Assembly: GCF_050876985.1 (NCBI RefSeq)
Contig: NZ_JBPAPP010000005.1
Strand: one strand, 5' to 3'
From: Halopseudomonas sp002296055
GTDB lineage: Bacteria; Pseudomonadota; Gammaproteobacteria; Pseudomonadales; Pseudomonadaceae
DNA: 64,000 bases
Position numbers and translations under genes: made by a program. Positions within the stretch are counted from its first letter, which is position 1. The number at the start of each line of letters is the position of its first letter. The notes under the pieces are model-generated. The model worked only from the letters and a program-made list of their open reading frames with translations, was not told the DNA's origin and ran no database searches. Positions 1-7,554 of the stretch are shown piece by piece.

Positions 1-33
1 TCGGTCAGCGTTTCCGCCTAACCAAGGCCGCGC

Positions 34-61
34 ATTCTACGCTAACCTTCTGTTCTGTCAA
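34..61 (-). promoter_or_regulatory. rRNA operon promoter, most proximal of four
   Basis: On the minus strand TTGACA (56-61) is separated by 16 bp from TAGAAT (34-39), followed by a GCGC discriminator. The A-rich stretch upstream (about 62-90) looks like an UP element. A 16-bp spacer and GC-rich discriminator are hallmarks of stringently controlled rrn promoters. The direction points off the left edge of the window, where P. aeruginosa carries 16S rRNA next to its tyrosyl-tRNA synthetase gene. The rRNA gene itself is not in view. Confidence 0.8.
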
Positions 62-144
62 GCATTTTTTTGAAGTTTTTTAGAAGCTTCAAAACCTGCT
101 TGAGCGACCTGGAACGTTGTTTCCGTTCCGGGTCAGGGAGGCGC

Positions 145-172
145 ATTCTACAGGATCAAACCCCGCTGTCAA
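145..172 (-). promoter_or_regulatory. rRNA operon promoter, second of the tandem set
   Basis: Minus-strand TTGACA (167-172), 16-bp spacer, TAGAAT (145-150) and a GCGCC discriminator. Architecture matches the promoter at 34-61, about 111 bp further downstream. It reads leftward, in the same direction as tyrS. Confidence 0.8.
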
Positions 173-250
173 CACCTTCCAAACAACCTGATGAGAACTT
201 CTCATCTCGCTCGATTCGGGCTCTTTCGAGGCCCCGTTCCGAGGTGGCGC

Positions 251-278
251 ATTCTACGCCATCTCGCTGGGCTGCCAA
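251..278 (-). promoter_or_regulatory. rRNA operon promoter, third of the tandem set
   Basis: Minus-strand TTGGCA (273-278), 16-bp spacer, TAGAAT (251-256), GCGCC discriminator. The region just upstream (281-312) is AT-rich and could act as an UP element. Confidence 0.72.
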
Positions 279-349
279 GCCTTATTTTCAAGCTAACTTA
301 TTGATTAATAAGCGCTTTCGAATGAGCGTCCTGCCCTGCGAGAGCGCGA

Positions 350-377
350 ATTATAGAGACCTCAGCGAGCGCGTCAA
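350..377 (-). promoter_or_regulatory. Probable fourth rRNA operon promoter, overlapping the tyrS stop codon
   Basis: Minus-strand TTGACG (372-377), 16-bp spacer, TATAAT (350-355), then a TCGCGC discriminator. The -35 hexamer contains the tyrS TGA stop (374-376). It shares the 16-bp spacing and GC-rich discriminator of the three promoters downstream, so it is read as part of the same set. Confidence 0.6.
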
Positions 378-1573
378 GCCTTTTTCAACACAATGCGCGC
401 AAATTTCTTCTTGCCCGCCTGGCAGACGTAGGCAACGCCTGGCTGGAACACGAAATCACGGTCTACAACCTCGCCATCCACCTTGACCGAGCCAGCATTC
501 AGCAGGTCACGTGCAGCAGCAGCATTCTTGGTCATACCGGCGCGATTAAGTACAGCAGACACCGGCAGTTCGCCATCCACCTCAATCTCTACTTCCGGCA
601 GGTCGTCAGGCAGCTCGCCATCCTTCAGGCGGTTGCCAGCTGACCGGTGGGCGTTGGCGGCCGCTTCTTCGCCGTGGAAACGCGCGACCAGCTCCTCAGC
701 CAGCTTGATTTTGATATCACGTGGATTGGCACCACCTTCGATATCAACCTTGAACTGCTCGATCTCGTCCATGCTGCGGAAGCTGAGCAATTCAAAGTAG
801 CGCCACATCAGACTGTCGGGCATCGAAACCAGCTTGTTGTACATCTCGCCCGGGGCGTCGTTGATGCCTATATAGTTATTCAACGACTTGGACATCTTCT
901 TCACGCCGTCCAGACCTTCCAGGATCGGCATGGTGAGAATGACCTGCGGCTCCTGGCCGTACTGACGCTGCAGTTCACGCCCCATCAGCAGGTTGAACTT
1001 CTGATCTGTGCCGCCCAGCTCGACATCCGCCTGCATGGCGACCGAGTCGTAGCCCTGCACCAGCGGATAGAGAAACTCGTGAACCGCAATCGACTGCCCG
1101 CTCTTATAGCGCTTGTCGAAGTCATCGCGCTCCAGCATGCGCGCCACGGTGTACTTGCCAGCCAGCTGAATCATGTCGGCCGACGTCATCTTGTCCATCC
1201 AGGTGGAATTGAACATCACCTGCGTCTTGGCTGGATCAAGAATCTTGAACACCTGCTCTTTATAGGTCTCAGCGTTGGCCAGCACCTGCTCACGCGTCAG
1301 CGGTTGGCGCGTGACATTCTTACCGGACGGATCACCGATCATGCCGGTGAAGTCCCCTATAAGGAACAACACCTGGTGACCGAGCTCCTGAAACTGACGC
1401 AGCTTGTTGATCAGCACCGTGTGACCAAGGTGCAGATCCGGCGCGGTCGGGTCGAAGCCGGCCTTGATACGCAGCGGAGTGCCGCGCTCCAGCTTGGCGC
1501 GCAATTCGCTTTCAACCAGAATTTCATCCGCGCCGCGCTTGATCAGCGCCAACTGCTCGTCAACCGACTTCAT
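374..1573 (-). CDS. tyrS: Tyrosyl-tRNA synthetase
   Basis: Class I synthetase that charges tRNA-Tyr in the cytoplasm. The 399-residue protein has a HIGH-type HLGH motif at 48-51, KMSKS at 226-230, and a C-terminal S4-like RNA-binding region (about 335-395). Length and the PTAPDLHLGH context fit the TyrZ-like form common in Pseudomonas. It is divergent from the M23 peptidase gene and reads toward the rrn promoters. There is no terminator between its stop and those promoters, so read-through into the rRNA leader is possible. Confidence 0.97.
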   Translation of the reverse strand: MKSVDEQLALIKRGADEILVESELRAKLERGTPLRIKAGFDPTAPDLHLGHTVLINKLRQFQELGHQVLFLIGDFTGMIGDPSGKNVTRQPLTREQVLANAETYKEQVFKILDPAKTQVMFNSTWMDKMTSADMIQLAGKYTVARMLERDDFDKRYKSGQSIAVHEFLYPLVQGYDSVAMQADVELGGTDQKFNLLMGRELQRQYGQEPQVILTMPILEGLDGVKKMSKSLNNYIGINDAPGEMYNKLVSMPDSLMWRYFELLSFRSMDEIEQFKVDIEGGANPRDIKIKLAEELVARFHGEEAAANAHRSAGNRLKDGELPDDLPEVEIEVDGELPVSAVLNRAGMTKNAAAARDLLNAGSVKVDGEVVDRDFVFQPGVAYVCQAGKKKFARIVLKKA

Positions 1574-1626
1574 ACGTCCAGATTTCCTGTAGATTCAAGG
1601 TGGGTGGGTAAACCGGGGAACAAACC

Positions 1627-1655
1627 ATACAACATTGCCTATCAATTACAAGCAA
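1627..1655 (-). promoter_or_regulatory. Candidate tyrS promoter
   Basis: Minus-strand TTGCTT (1650-1655), 17-bp spacer, TTGTAT (1627-1632), about 54 bp upstream of the tyrS ATG. Only a moderate consensus match. It lies in the 229-bp divergent spacer shared with the M23 gene, which also holds a perfect TATAAT on the plus strand at 1750-1755 that could serve that gene. Confidence 0.35.
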
Positions 1656-1802
1656 GGCGGGGTAGCAGGCGATCTGCGCCCTAACAAGAATTGACGGTAG
1701 AAATCTGACAGACGGGACGAGCAAAAACTTGCCACGCACGCTTTTCAATTATAATTTAGCAAGTTAGTCCACTTTATCTAGAATACTTCTACAAGAGCGC
1801 TT

Positions 1803-3233
1803 ATGGGTTCCCAAGATAAAAAGTCATCGCGATACCCCAAAAGCCACCTCGTGGCAGCCAGTGGAATCGCCGCAGCGCTGAGCATTATCTTGCTCGTTGT
1901 CCCCACTACCGATGTAGAAGCCAAGAAGACCTTCGTTCAACTTGAGCTTCAAGCCCCCGAATCCGACGCTGGTGACGCTGGTGCGTCACTGGCCCAGTCG
2001 CCTGAACAACTGGACGCCCTGGTCAGCGACGCAGTCACATTGCCCAAACCACTGGACATCGCCAAGCAGGCAACTGATGCCGCCAAAGGCGCACCAATGG
2101 TAGCAGTAGAGCCGCCGACTCCGACTGAACCGCAATGGCAGCAACTGACGGTCGCCAGCGGCGATACACTTTCGACCCTGTTTGACCAGGCCGACCTGGG
2201 CGCCAGCACGCTGCACGCCGTGATCAATAGCAGCCAGGAAGCCCGCCGTTTTACTCGTCTTAATGTAGGCCAGGTGCTGGAGTACCAGACCGACGCTGAG
2301 GGCCAGTTGCTGGCAATGCGGTCCAAGCTCAACGACCTGGAAAGCATCAGCATCGAGCGAACGGCCGATGGCTTTGCCTTCAGCAAAGACGTCATCGAGC
2401 CTGACGTCCGCGAACGCTACGTCCAAGGCACCATCAACTCCTCGCTGTTCCTCGCTGCACAAAACGCCGGCCTCAATCACAACCTCACCATGCAAATGGC
2501 CAATATCTTTGGCTACGACGTGGACTTTGCCCGCGACATTCGCCAAGGCGACAGCTTTGAGGTGTTGTTTGAGGAGCTGCACGTTGGCGACAAGAACGTC
2601 GGCAACAAGAACATTCTGGCGGCGCGCTTCACCAACCGCGGCAAGACCTACACCGCCGTGCGCTACACCGACAGCAATGGCTACGCCAGCTACTACCGCG
2701 CCGACGGCACCAGCATGCGCAAAGCCTTTATCCGCACACCGGTGGACTTTGCTCGCATCAGCTCGCGCTTCAACCCGGGCCGCCTGCATCCGGTGCTGAA
2801 CCGAATTCGCGCGCACAAGGGTGTCGACTACGCCGCTGCAACCGGCACTCCCATTAAGGCAACAGGCGATGGCCGCGTGGTCTCCGCTGGCCGCAAAGGT
2901 GGTTACGGAAACGCAGTTGTCATCCAGCATGGTCGCAAATACCAGACCCTGTACGGCCACATGAGCCGCTTTGCCAGCGGGATTCGCGCCGGCAGCAATG
3001 TGACCCAAGGCCAGATCATCGGCTATGTCGGCATGACCGGCCTGGCAACTGGCCCGCACCTGCATTACGAGTTCCGTGTAGACGGCCGCCACGTTGACCC
3101 GCTCAGCGTCAAGCTGCCCGCCTCTGACCCGATCCCGGCCAGCGAGCGCACGGCCTTCCTGGCCAGCAGCCAGAAGCTGATGGCGTCCATGGACCAGAAC
3201 CGCGCGACTCAGCTAGCCTCCCTGGACCAGTAA
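1803..3233 (+). CDS. M23 family murein endopeptidase, MepM-like
   Basis: Envelope peptidoglycan hydrolase of 476 residues. An N-terminal membrane anchor lies at about 18-38, a LysM/OapA-like segment at about 110-160, and the C-terminal M23 (LytM) domain at about 310-440. The zinc-site motifs are intact: HxxxD at H338/D342 and HxH at H419/H421. The active-site set suggests a true endopeptidase rather than a regulatory NlpD-type protein. The ATG at 1803 fits the conserved start. Its TAA overlaps the anmK ATG by one base (TAATG at 3231-3235), so the two are translationally coupled, linking wall cleavage with anhydro-sugar recycling. Confidence 0.93.
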   Translation: MGSQDKKSSRYPKSHLVAASGIAAALSIILLVVPTTDVEAKKTFVQLELQAPESDAGDAGASLAQSPEQLDALVSDAVTLPKPLDIAKQATDAAKGAPMVAVEPPTPTEPQWQQLTVASGDTLSTLFDQADLGASTLHAVINSSQEARRFTRLNVGQVLEYQTDAEGQLLAMRSKLNDLESISIERTADGFAFSKDVIEPDVRERYVQGTINSSLFLAAQNAGLNHNLTMQMANIFGYDVDFARDIRQGDSFEVLFEELHVGDKNVGNKNILAARFTNRGKTYTAVRYTDSNGYASYYRADGTSMRKAFIRTPVDFARISSRFNPGRLHPVLNRIRAHKGVDYAAATGTPIKATGDGRVVSAGRKGGYGNAVVIQHGRKYQTLYGHMSRFASGIRAGSNVTQGQIIGYVGMTGLATGPHLHYEFRVDGRHVDPLSVKLPASDPIPASERTAFLASSQKLMASMDQNRATQLASLDQ

Positions 3234-4333
3234 TGTCCCTTCTGTATGTCGGTATCATGTCAGGCACCAGCCTGGATGGTATCGACATCGCCCTCTCCCG
3301 CTTTACCGACGGCCAGCAGGCCGACTGCCTCGATGCGCTCTGCCTGCCCCTGCCCGTCGCACTGCGCCAGCAATTGCTTGACCTGTGCAGCCCCAGCAGC
3401 GATGAGCTGTACCAGGCGGGCGTTGCCGGCAACGCCTGGGCGCGGCTGGCAGCAGAGGGCGTCAACCAACTACTGGCGCGCCAAGGACTCAACCCCCAGC
3501 AGGTCTGCGCCATTGGCAGCCACGGACAGACGGTGCGCCACCACCCCGAGCAGGGCTTCAGCTTGCAGATCGGCAGCCCGGCGCTGCTGGCGGAGCTGAC
3601 AGGCATCAAGGTCATTGCCGACTTCCGCAGCCGCGACCTTGCCGCCGGGGGCGAAGGTGCGCCCCTGGTGCCCGCCTTCCATCACTGGCTACTGAGCAGC
3701 CCGAACCTGACTCGCACTTTGGTCAACATTGGCGGCTTCGCCAACCTCACTGTGCTCAGGCCCGGCGAGGCGGCGGCGGGCTTTGACTCGGGCCCCGGCA
3801 ACGCCTTGATGGACAACTGGGCACTGCGCCATATCGGCACCCCTTTTGACGCCGACGGGCAGTGGGCCAGCCAAGGACAGGTGCATCAGCCGCTGCTTGA
3901 GCGCATGCTGGCTGACCCCTACTTTGCCCGCCGCGGCCCGAAGAGCACTGGGCGCGAGTACTTCCATGAGGCCTGGCTGGCCGCGCATCTGCAGCAGGTT
4001 CCGGGTGTGTCGGCAGTCGACGTACAGGCCAGCCTGGCGATGCTGACCGCGCAAAGCATCGCCGACAGCCTGCAGCAGGCCGCGAGCGATACCGCAGAGC
4101 TCTATATCTGTGGAGGTGGCGCGCGCAATTCGCACCTGATGCGCCAGCTACAAAGACTGCTGCCGCATCAGCGCGTGCTTTCGACGCAAACGCTGGGGGT
4201 AAATCCGGACTGGATGGAGGCGATGGCCTTCGCCTGGTTAGCGTGGCGCTTTGAGCAGCGCCTGGCCGGTAACTTGCCTAACGTCACCGGCGCGCGAGGT
4301 GAGCGCATTCTAGGCGCGCTCTACCCGGCCTGA
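3233..4333 (+). CDS. anmK: Anhydro-N-acetylmuramic acid kinase
   Basis: Phosphorylates and opens 1,6-anhydroMurNAc to MurNAc-6-phosphate in peptidoglycan recycling, in the cytoplasm. The 366-residue protein opens with the family signature GIMSGTSLDGID (residues 7-18) and has the ATP-binding VNIGGFANLT and CGGGARN segments of ASKHA kinases. It starts inside the stop of the upstream M23 peptidase. Its TGA (4331-4333) abuts the erpA stop on the other strand to form TGATCA, so no terminator fits between the convergent genes. Confidence 0.97.
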   Translation: MSLLYVGIMSGTSLDGIDIALSRFTDGQQADCLDALCLPLPVALRQQLLDLCSPSSDELYQAGVAGNAWARLAAEGVNQLLARQGLNPQQVCAIGSHGQTVRHHPEQGFSLQIGSPALLAELTGIKVIADFRSRDLAAGGEGAPLVPAFHHWLLSSPNLTRTLVNIGGFANLTVLRPGEAAAGFDSGPGNALMDNWALRHIGTPFDADGQWASQGQVHQPLLERMLADPYFARRGPKSTGREYFHEAWLAAHLQQVPGVSAVDVQASLAMLTAQSIADSLQQAASDTAELYICGGGARNSHLMRQLQRLLPHQRVLSTQTLGVNPDWMEAMAFAWLAWRFEQRLAGNLPNVTGARGERILGALYPA

Positions 4334-4687
4334 TCAGATCGAGAAAGATGAGCCGCAGCCGCAGGTGGTGCTGGCGTTGGGGTTGTTGATGACAAAGCGC
4401 GAGCCTTCGAGCCCTTCCTGGTAATCCACCTCAGAGCCTGCCAGATACTGAAAGCTCATGGGGTCGACAATCAGACGCACACCATCGCGCTCAACGATAG
4501 TGTCATCTTCAGCCAGCTCATCATCGAAGGTGAAGCCGTACTGAAAGCCCGAACAACCGCCACCGGTGACGAACACACGCAGGCTTAGCTGCTCATTGCC
4601 CTCTTCCTCAATCAACGAGCGCACCTTGCTGACGGCGTTATCGCTGAAAATAAGCGGGGTGGGAATATAGACTTCAGGACTCGACAT
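4334..4687 (-). CDS. erpA: Iron-sulfur cluster insertion protein ErpA
   Basis: A-type Fe-S carrier of 117 residues. The three cluster ligands are present: C45 in GGGCSGF and C109/C111 in CGCGSSF. ErpA delivers clusters to essential apoproteins, including those of isoprenoid synthesis. It lies in the minus-strand argC-DUF6776-bactofilin-erpA run, with a 67-bp gap upstream that may hold its own promoter. The A-type family (IscA, SufA, ErpA) is close-knit. The ErpA call rests on sequence and on the conserved argC/anmK neighbourhood. Confidence 0.95.
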   Translation of the reverse strand: MSSPEVYIPTPLIFSDNAVSKVRSLIEEEGNEQLSLRVFVTGGGCSGFQYGFTFDDELAEDDTIVERDGVRLIVDPMSFQYLAGSEVDYQEGLEGSRFVINNPNASTTCGCGSSFSI

Positions 4688-4754
4688 ACAACCTCCGGCG
4701 GCCAGGGCCGCAGCACAACAGGGGCGACATTATCCGTTTTCCCGAGGTTTTTGG

Positions 4755-5186
4755 TCAACTATTGTGCGCGTCTTCGCTGTCTTGGGCATGCTCGGTGAAG
4801 GTCAGCAGCTCCACGCTATCGCTCATGCAGTTAAGCTGGCCGCTGATCTGCGCACCCATGACCATCTCCATGGAACGATAATGCAGGTCGCCGCTGATGC
4901 GTGCCTTGGCATCTAGCTCCAGGTGCTCCAGCGCCTGAACATCGCCGCACACCTGACCGTTGATGACCACGTGCGGCGCCTTGATGCTGCCCTCGACATA
5001 GCCGTGCTCGCTGATACGCACCAGGCCTTGTTCGGCTTCAATATTGCCGACCACCCGACCATCTACCTGCACGGCCCCGACAAAACGCAAATTGCCGGTG
5101 ACCTCGGCGTCGTGGGCAATAATGGTGGTCTTGCCACTGAAGCGGCTGATATCCGCCTTTTTCTGCTTGTCCGACGATCCCCACAT
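4755..5186 (-). CDS. Bactofilin family polymer-forming protein
   Basis: Small beta-helical cytoskeletal protein (bactofilin/DUF583), 143 residues from the chosen start. The centre shows the repeating pattern of the fold (AEVTGNLRF, VDGRVVGNIEAEQG, GYVEGSIKAPHVVINGQV). Bactofilins polymerise without nucleotide at the inner membrane and often recruit wall enzymes. The ATG at 5186 is preferred over one nine codons upstream because it overlaps the preceding TGA (TGATG). The adjacent gene encodes a membrane coiled-coil protein that could be its anchor (inference). Confidence 0.88.
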   Translation of the reverse strand: MWGSSDKQKKADISRFSGKTTIIAHDAEVTGNLRFVGAVQVDGRVVGNIEAEQGLVRISEHGYVEGSIKAPHVVINGQVCGDVQALEHLELDAKARISGDLHYRSMEMVMGAQISGQLNCMSDSVELLTFTEHAQDSEDAHNS

Positions 5187-5956
5187 CAGGGTGCTACTCC
5201 TGTGACTGTCCAATCGAAAGACTGCTCAACCAGGGTGTCGCCCCCGTGGCTGGCAGTCAGCGTGACCTGCTGCGGCACAAAACCTTCCGGCAAGGTCAAC
5301 TGCGCCTGCTCACTGCGCGCGGGCACCACCTGAAAATAACGAAAGTTCAGCGCCAGCGCATCCGCCGCCACGTCCGGCGCCAACTCGGCAAGGGTCAGGG
5401 TTGCCGCCTCGCCGTCACGCTCGCCACTGACTGTCAGGTCCAGCCCGGCTTGCAGCATGTCGCTTTCATCGCCGACCCGGCTGACCATAATCTTGTAGGC
5501 AAACACCTGCGGGTCGTCGGTGGCGTGCAGCTCAAACGCCTGGATGCGCAGCCCCGGACTCATAGCGTCGGGCGCCAGCACGCCTTGATACTGCGCCAGG
5601 CTCTGCTGCTGACGGAACAGCTGGGCCTCCAGCTCACGAATGACCTGCTGCCCTTCGGCAACCGACTCGCGGGCAACCAGCAGATCAACCTCCATCTGAT
5701 GATAGTGTTGCCGCTGGCTCTCCAGCTCCTGCACCAGTTGCCCTTGGTGCTCAAGCAGCTGCTCGCGCTCCTGGGCAACCGGTGCCAGGCGGCGCATGGC
5801 GGACTCCCAGCCCAGCCAGGCACTGACCGGAATAGCAGTCAGCAGCACGATCAGTACGGCACGCCGCCAGCGTCGTCGCGCCCGGCTTTCCCGCGGCGTG
5901 ATGCTGACTTGGTGGTCCCGATACGACTGGGGTCGGGGCCGCTTTAGCTCTGTCAT
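5186..5956 (-). CDS. DUF6776-like membrane-anchored coiled-coil protein
   Basis: 256 residues: a basic cytoplasmic N-terminus (to about 30), one membrane segment at about 32-48, a coiled coil at about 58-122 rich in E, Q and R, then a C-terminal beta-rich domain. The topology predicts an N-in single-pass protein with a periplasmic coiled coil. Its ATG overlaps the argC stop and its stop overlaps the bactofilin start, so the three are coupled. The specific role is unknown. Pairing with bactofilin suggests an envelope scaffold. Confidence 0.7.
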   Translation of the reverse strand: MTELKRPRPQSYRDHQVSITPRESRARRRWRRAVLIVLLTAIPVSAWLGWESAMRRLAPVAQEREQLLEHQGQLVQELESQRQHYHQMEVDLLVARESVAEGQQVIRELEAQLFRQQQSLAQYQGVLAPDAMSPGLRIQAFELHATDDPQVFAYKIMVSRVGDESDMLQAGLDLTVSGERDGEAATLTLAELAPDVAADALALNFRYFQVVPARSEQAQLTLPEGFVPQQVTLTASHGGDTLVEQSFDWTVTGVAP

Positions 5957-6990
5957 CAGGGCATCAGTGCCGGCTGCGCTAGCCCTGCGCGTTCATCCAG
6001 GCCGAACAGGATATTCATGTTCTGCACCGCCTGCCCCGAGGCGCCCTTGGTCAGGTTGTCGATGACCGACAGCACCACCACGGTATCGCCGCCCTGCGGA
6101 CGGTGCACAGCGATGCGGCAGACATTGGCGCCACGCACACTGCGTGTCTCCGGGTGGCTACCGGCCGGCATCACATCAACGAAGGGTTCGTCGGCGTAGC
6201 GCTGCTCAAACAATGCCTGCAGGTCTACGCTGGTATCGGCCACGGTCGCGTAGAGCGAGGCGTGAATGCCGCGAATCATCGGCGTCAGATGCGGTACAAA
6301 GGTCAGCCCGACCGGCTGACCAGCCGCCAGCTGCAAGCCCTGGCGAATTTCCGGCAGGTGACGGTGACCGGCCACACCGTAGGCCTTCATGCTTTCGGTC
6401 GCCTCACAGAACAGCGAGGGCACGCTGGCGCCACGTCCGGCACCGCTAACGCCAGATTTACAGTCGGCAACCAGGCGCGTCGGGTCAGCCAGGCCAGCCT
6501 CAAGCAACGGGATAAAGCCAAGCTGGGTCGCAGTCGGGTAGCAGCCGGGCACGGCGATCAGGCGAGCACCGCGAATGGCCTCACGATTGACTTCAGGCAG
6601 CCCGTACACCGCTTCACCCAGCAGCTCTGGCGCGCCATGCGGCTGGTGGTACCAGCGGCTCCACTCCTCCGCGTCGCGCAGCCGGAAGTCCGCCGACAGG
6701 TCGATGATCTTCACCCCGGTCGCCAGCAGCTCTCCGGCCAGCGAGTGGGCAACCCCATGCGGTGTAGCGAAGAACACCACGTCACAGGCGCCCAAGGTCG
6801 CGACATCCGGCACACTGAAACGCAGATTGTCGTAGTGACCACGCAGGTTAGGGTACATATCGGCGACACAGAGGCCCTCCTCGGATCGCGACGTAATGAC
6901 CTCGACATGCGCTTCGGGGTGCTGGGCCAGCAGCCGCAGCAACTCAACACCGGTGTAGCCGGTTCCGCCTACAATGCCTACTTTGATCAT
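5956..6990 (-). CDS. argC: N-acetyl-gamma-glutamyl-phosphate reductase
   Basis: Third step of arginine biosynthesis: NADPH-dependent reduction of N-acetyl-glutamyl phosphate. It has an N-terminal Rossmann motif GIVGGTGYTG and the catalytic cysteine in VPGCYPTA. At 344 residues from the chosen ATG (MIKVGIVGG) it matches the family. An in-frame ATG directly upstream (6993) and one at 7026 exist, but AGGA spacing favours 6990. Its stop overlaps the next gene's ATG, linking arginine synthesis in one transcript with the bactofilin module, as in Pseudomonas. Confidence 0.96.
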   Translation of the reverse strand: MIKVGIVGGTGYTGVELLRLLAQHPEAHVEVITSRSEEGLCVADMYPNLRGHYDNLRFSVPDVATLGACDVVFFATPHGVAHSLAGELLATGVKIIDLSADFRLRDAEEWSRWYHQPHGAPELLGEAVYGLPEVNREAIRGARLIAVPGCYPTATQLGFIPLLEAGLADPTRLVADCKSGVSGAGRGASVPSLFCEATESMKAYGVAGHRHLPEIRQGLQLAAGQPVGLTFVPHLTPMIRGIHASLYATVADTSVDLQALFEQRYADEPFVDVMPAGSHPETRSVRGANVCRIAVHRPQGGDTVVVLSVIDNLTKGASGQAVQNMNILFGLDERAGLAQPALMP

Positions 6991-7131
6991 CATTACGTCC
7001 TGATTATCTGTGTCTTGTTTGAACATGGGTGCGACGTCAGCGTAGCTGACGCTCCGAGCTCCCTATGATAAAAGCGCTGACAGAAATTACCAGCACTGGC
7101 CCGGCGCCAGCGCCGCCAACAGGAGACTCGT

Positions 7132-7554
7132 ATGTACCTTTGGATAAAAGCCTTTCACATCATGGCCGTGATTACCTGGTTTGCCGGCCTGTTTTACCTG
7201 CCGCGCCTGTTCGTCTATCACGCCCAGGCCGAGGATCAGATCAGTCGCGAGCGCTTCAAGATCATGGAGCGCAAACTGCTGCGCGGCATCATGAATCCGT
7301 CGATGGTGGTCACCCTGCTGCTCGGCGGCTGGATGCTGTACCTCAATCCGGGCTGGCTCAGCCAGGGCTGGATGCACGCCAAGCTGACGCTGGTGGCGTT
7401 ACTGGTGGTATACCACCACCTGTGCGGACGCATCCGCACCCGCTTTGCCGAAGACGCCAACACCCGCTCCCACGTCTACTACCGCTGGTTCAACGAGGCG
7501 CCGGTGCTGGCACTGGTCGGCATTGTGATTCTGGTGGTGGTTAAGCCCTTCTAG
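7132..7554 (+). CDS. hemJ: Protoporphyrinogen IX oxidase, HemJ type
   Basis: Inner-membrane enzyme of heme synthesis that oxidises protoporphyrinogen IX; it replaces HemG/HemY in many bacteria. 140 residues with four hydrophobic segments. It carries the conserved N-terminal histidine (WIKAFHIMAVITWFAGLFYL) and arginine/lysine-rich loops of the UPF0093 family. It is divergent from argC. Its TAG stop lies inside a CTAG that also encodes the stop of the convergent AAA ATPase gene. Confidence 0.92.
   Translation: MYLWIKAFHIMAVITWFAGLFYLPRLFVYHAQAEDQISRERFKIMERKLLRGIMNPSMVVTLLLGGWMLYLNPGWLSQGWMHAKLTLVALLVVYHHLCGRIRTRFAEDANTRSHVYYRWFNEAPVLALVGIVILVVVKPF

Noticed and set aside
1574..1802. A T-box leader for tyrS
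   Set aside because: No T-box sequence or specifier stem is visible, and T-boxes are mainly a feature of Gram-positive bacteria.
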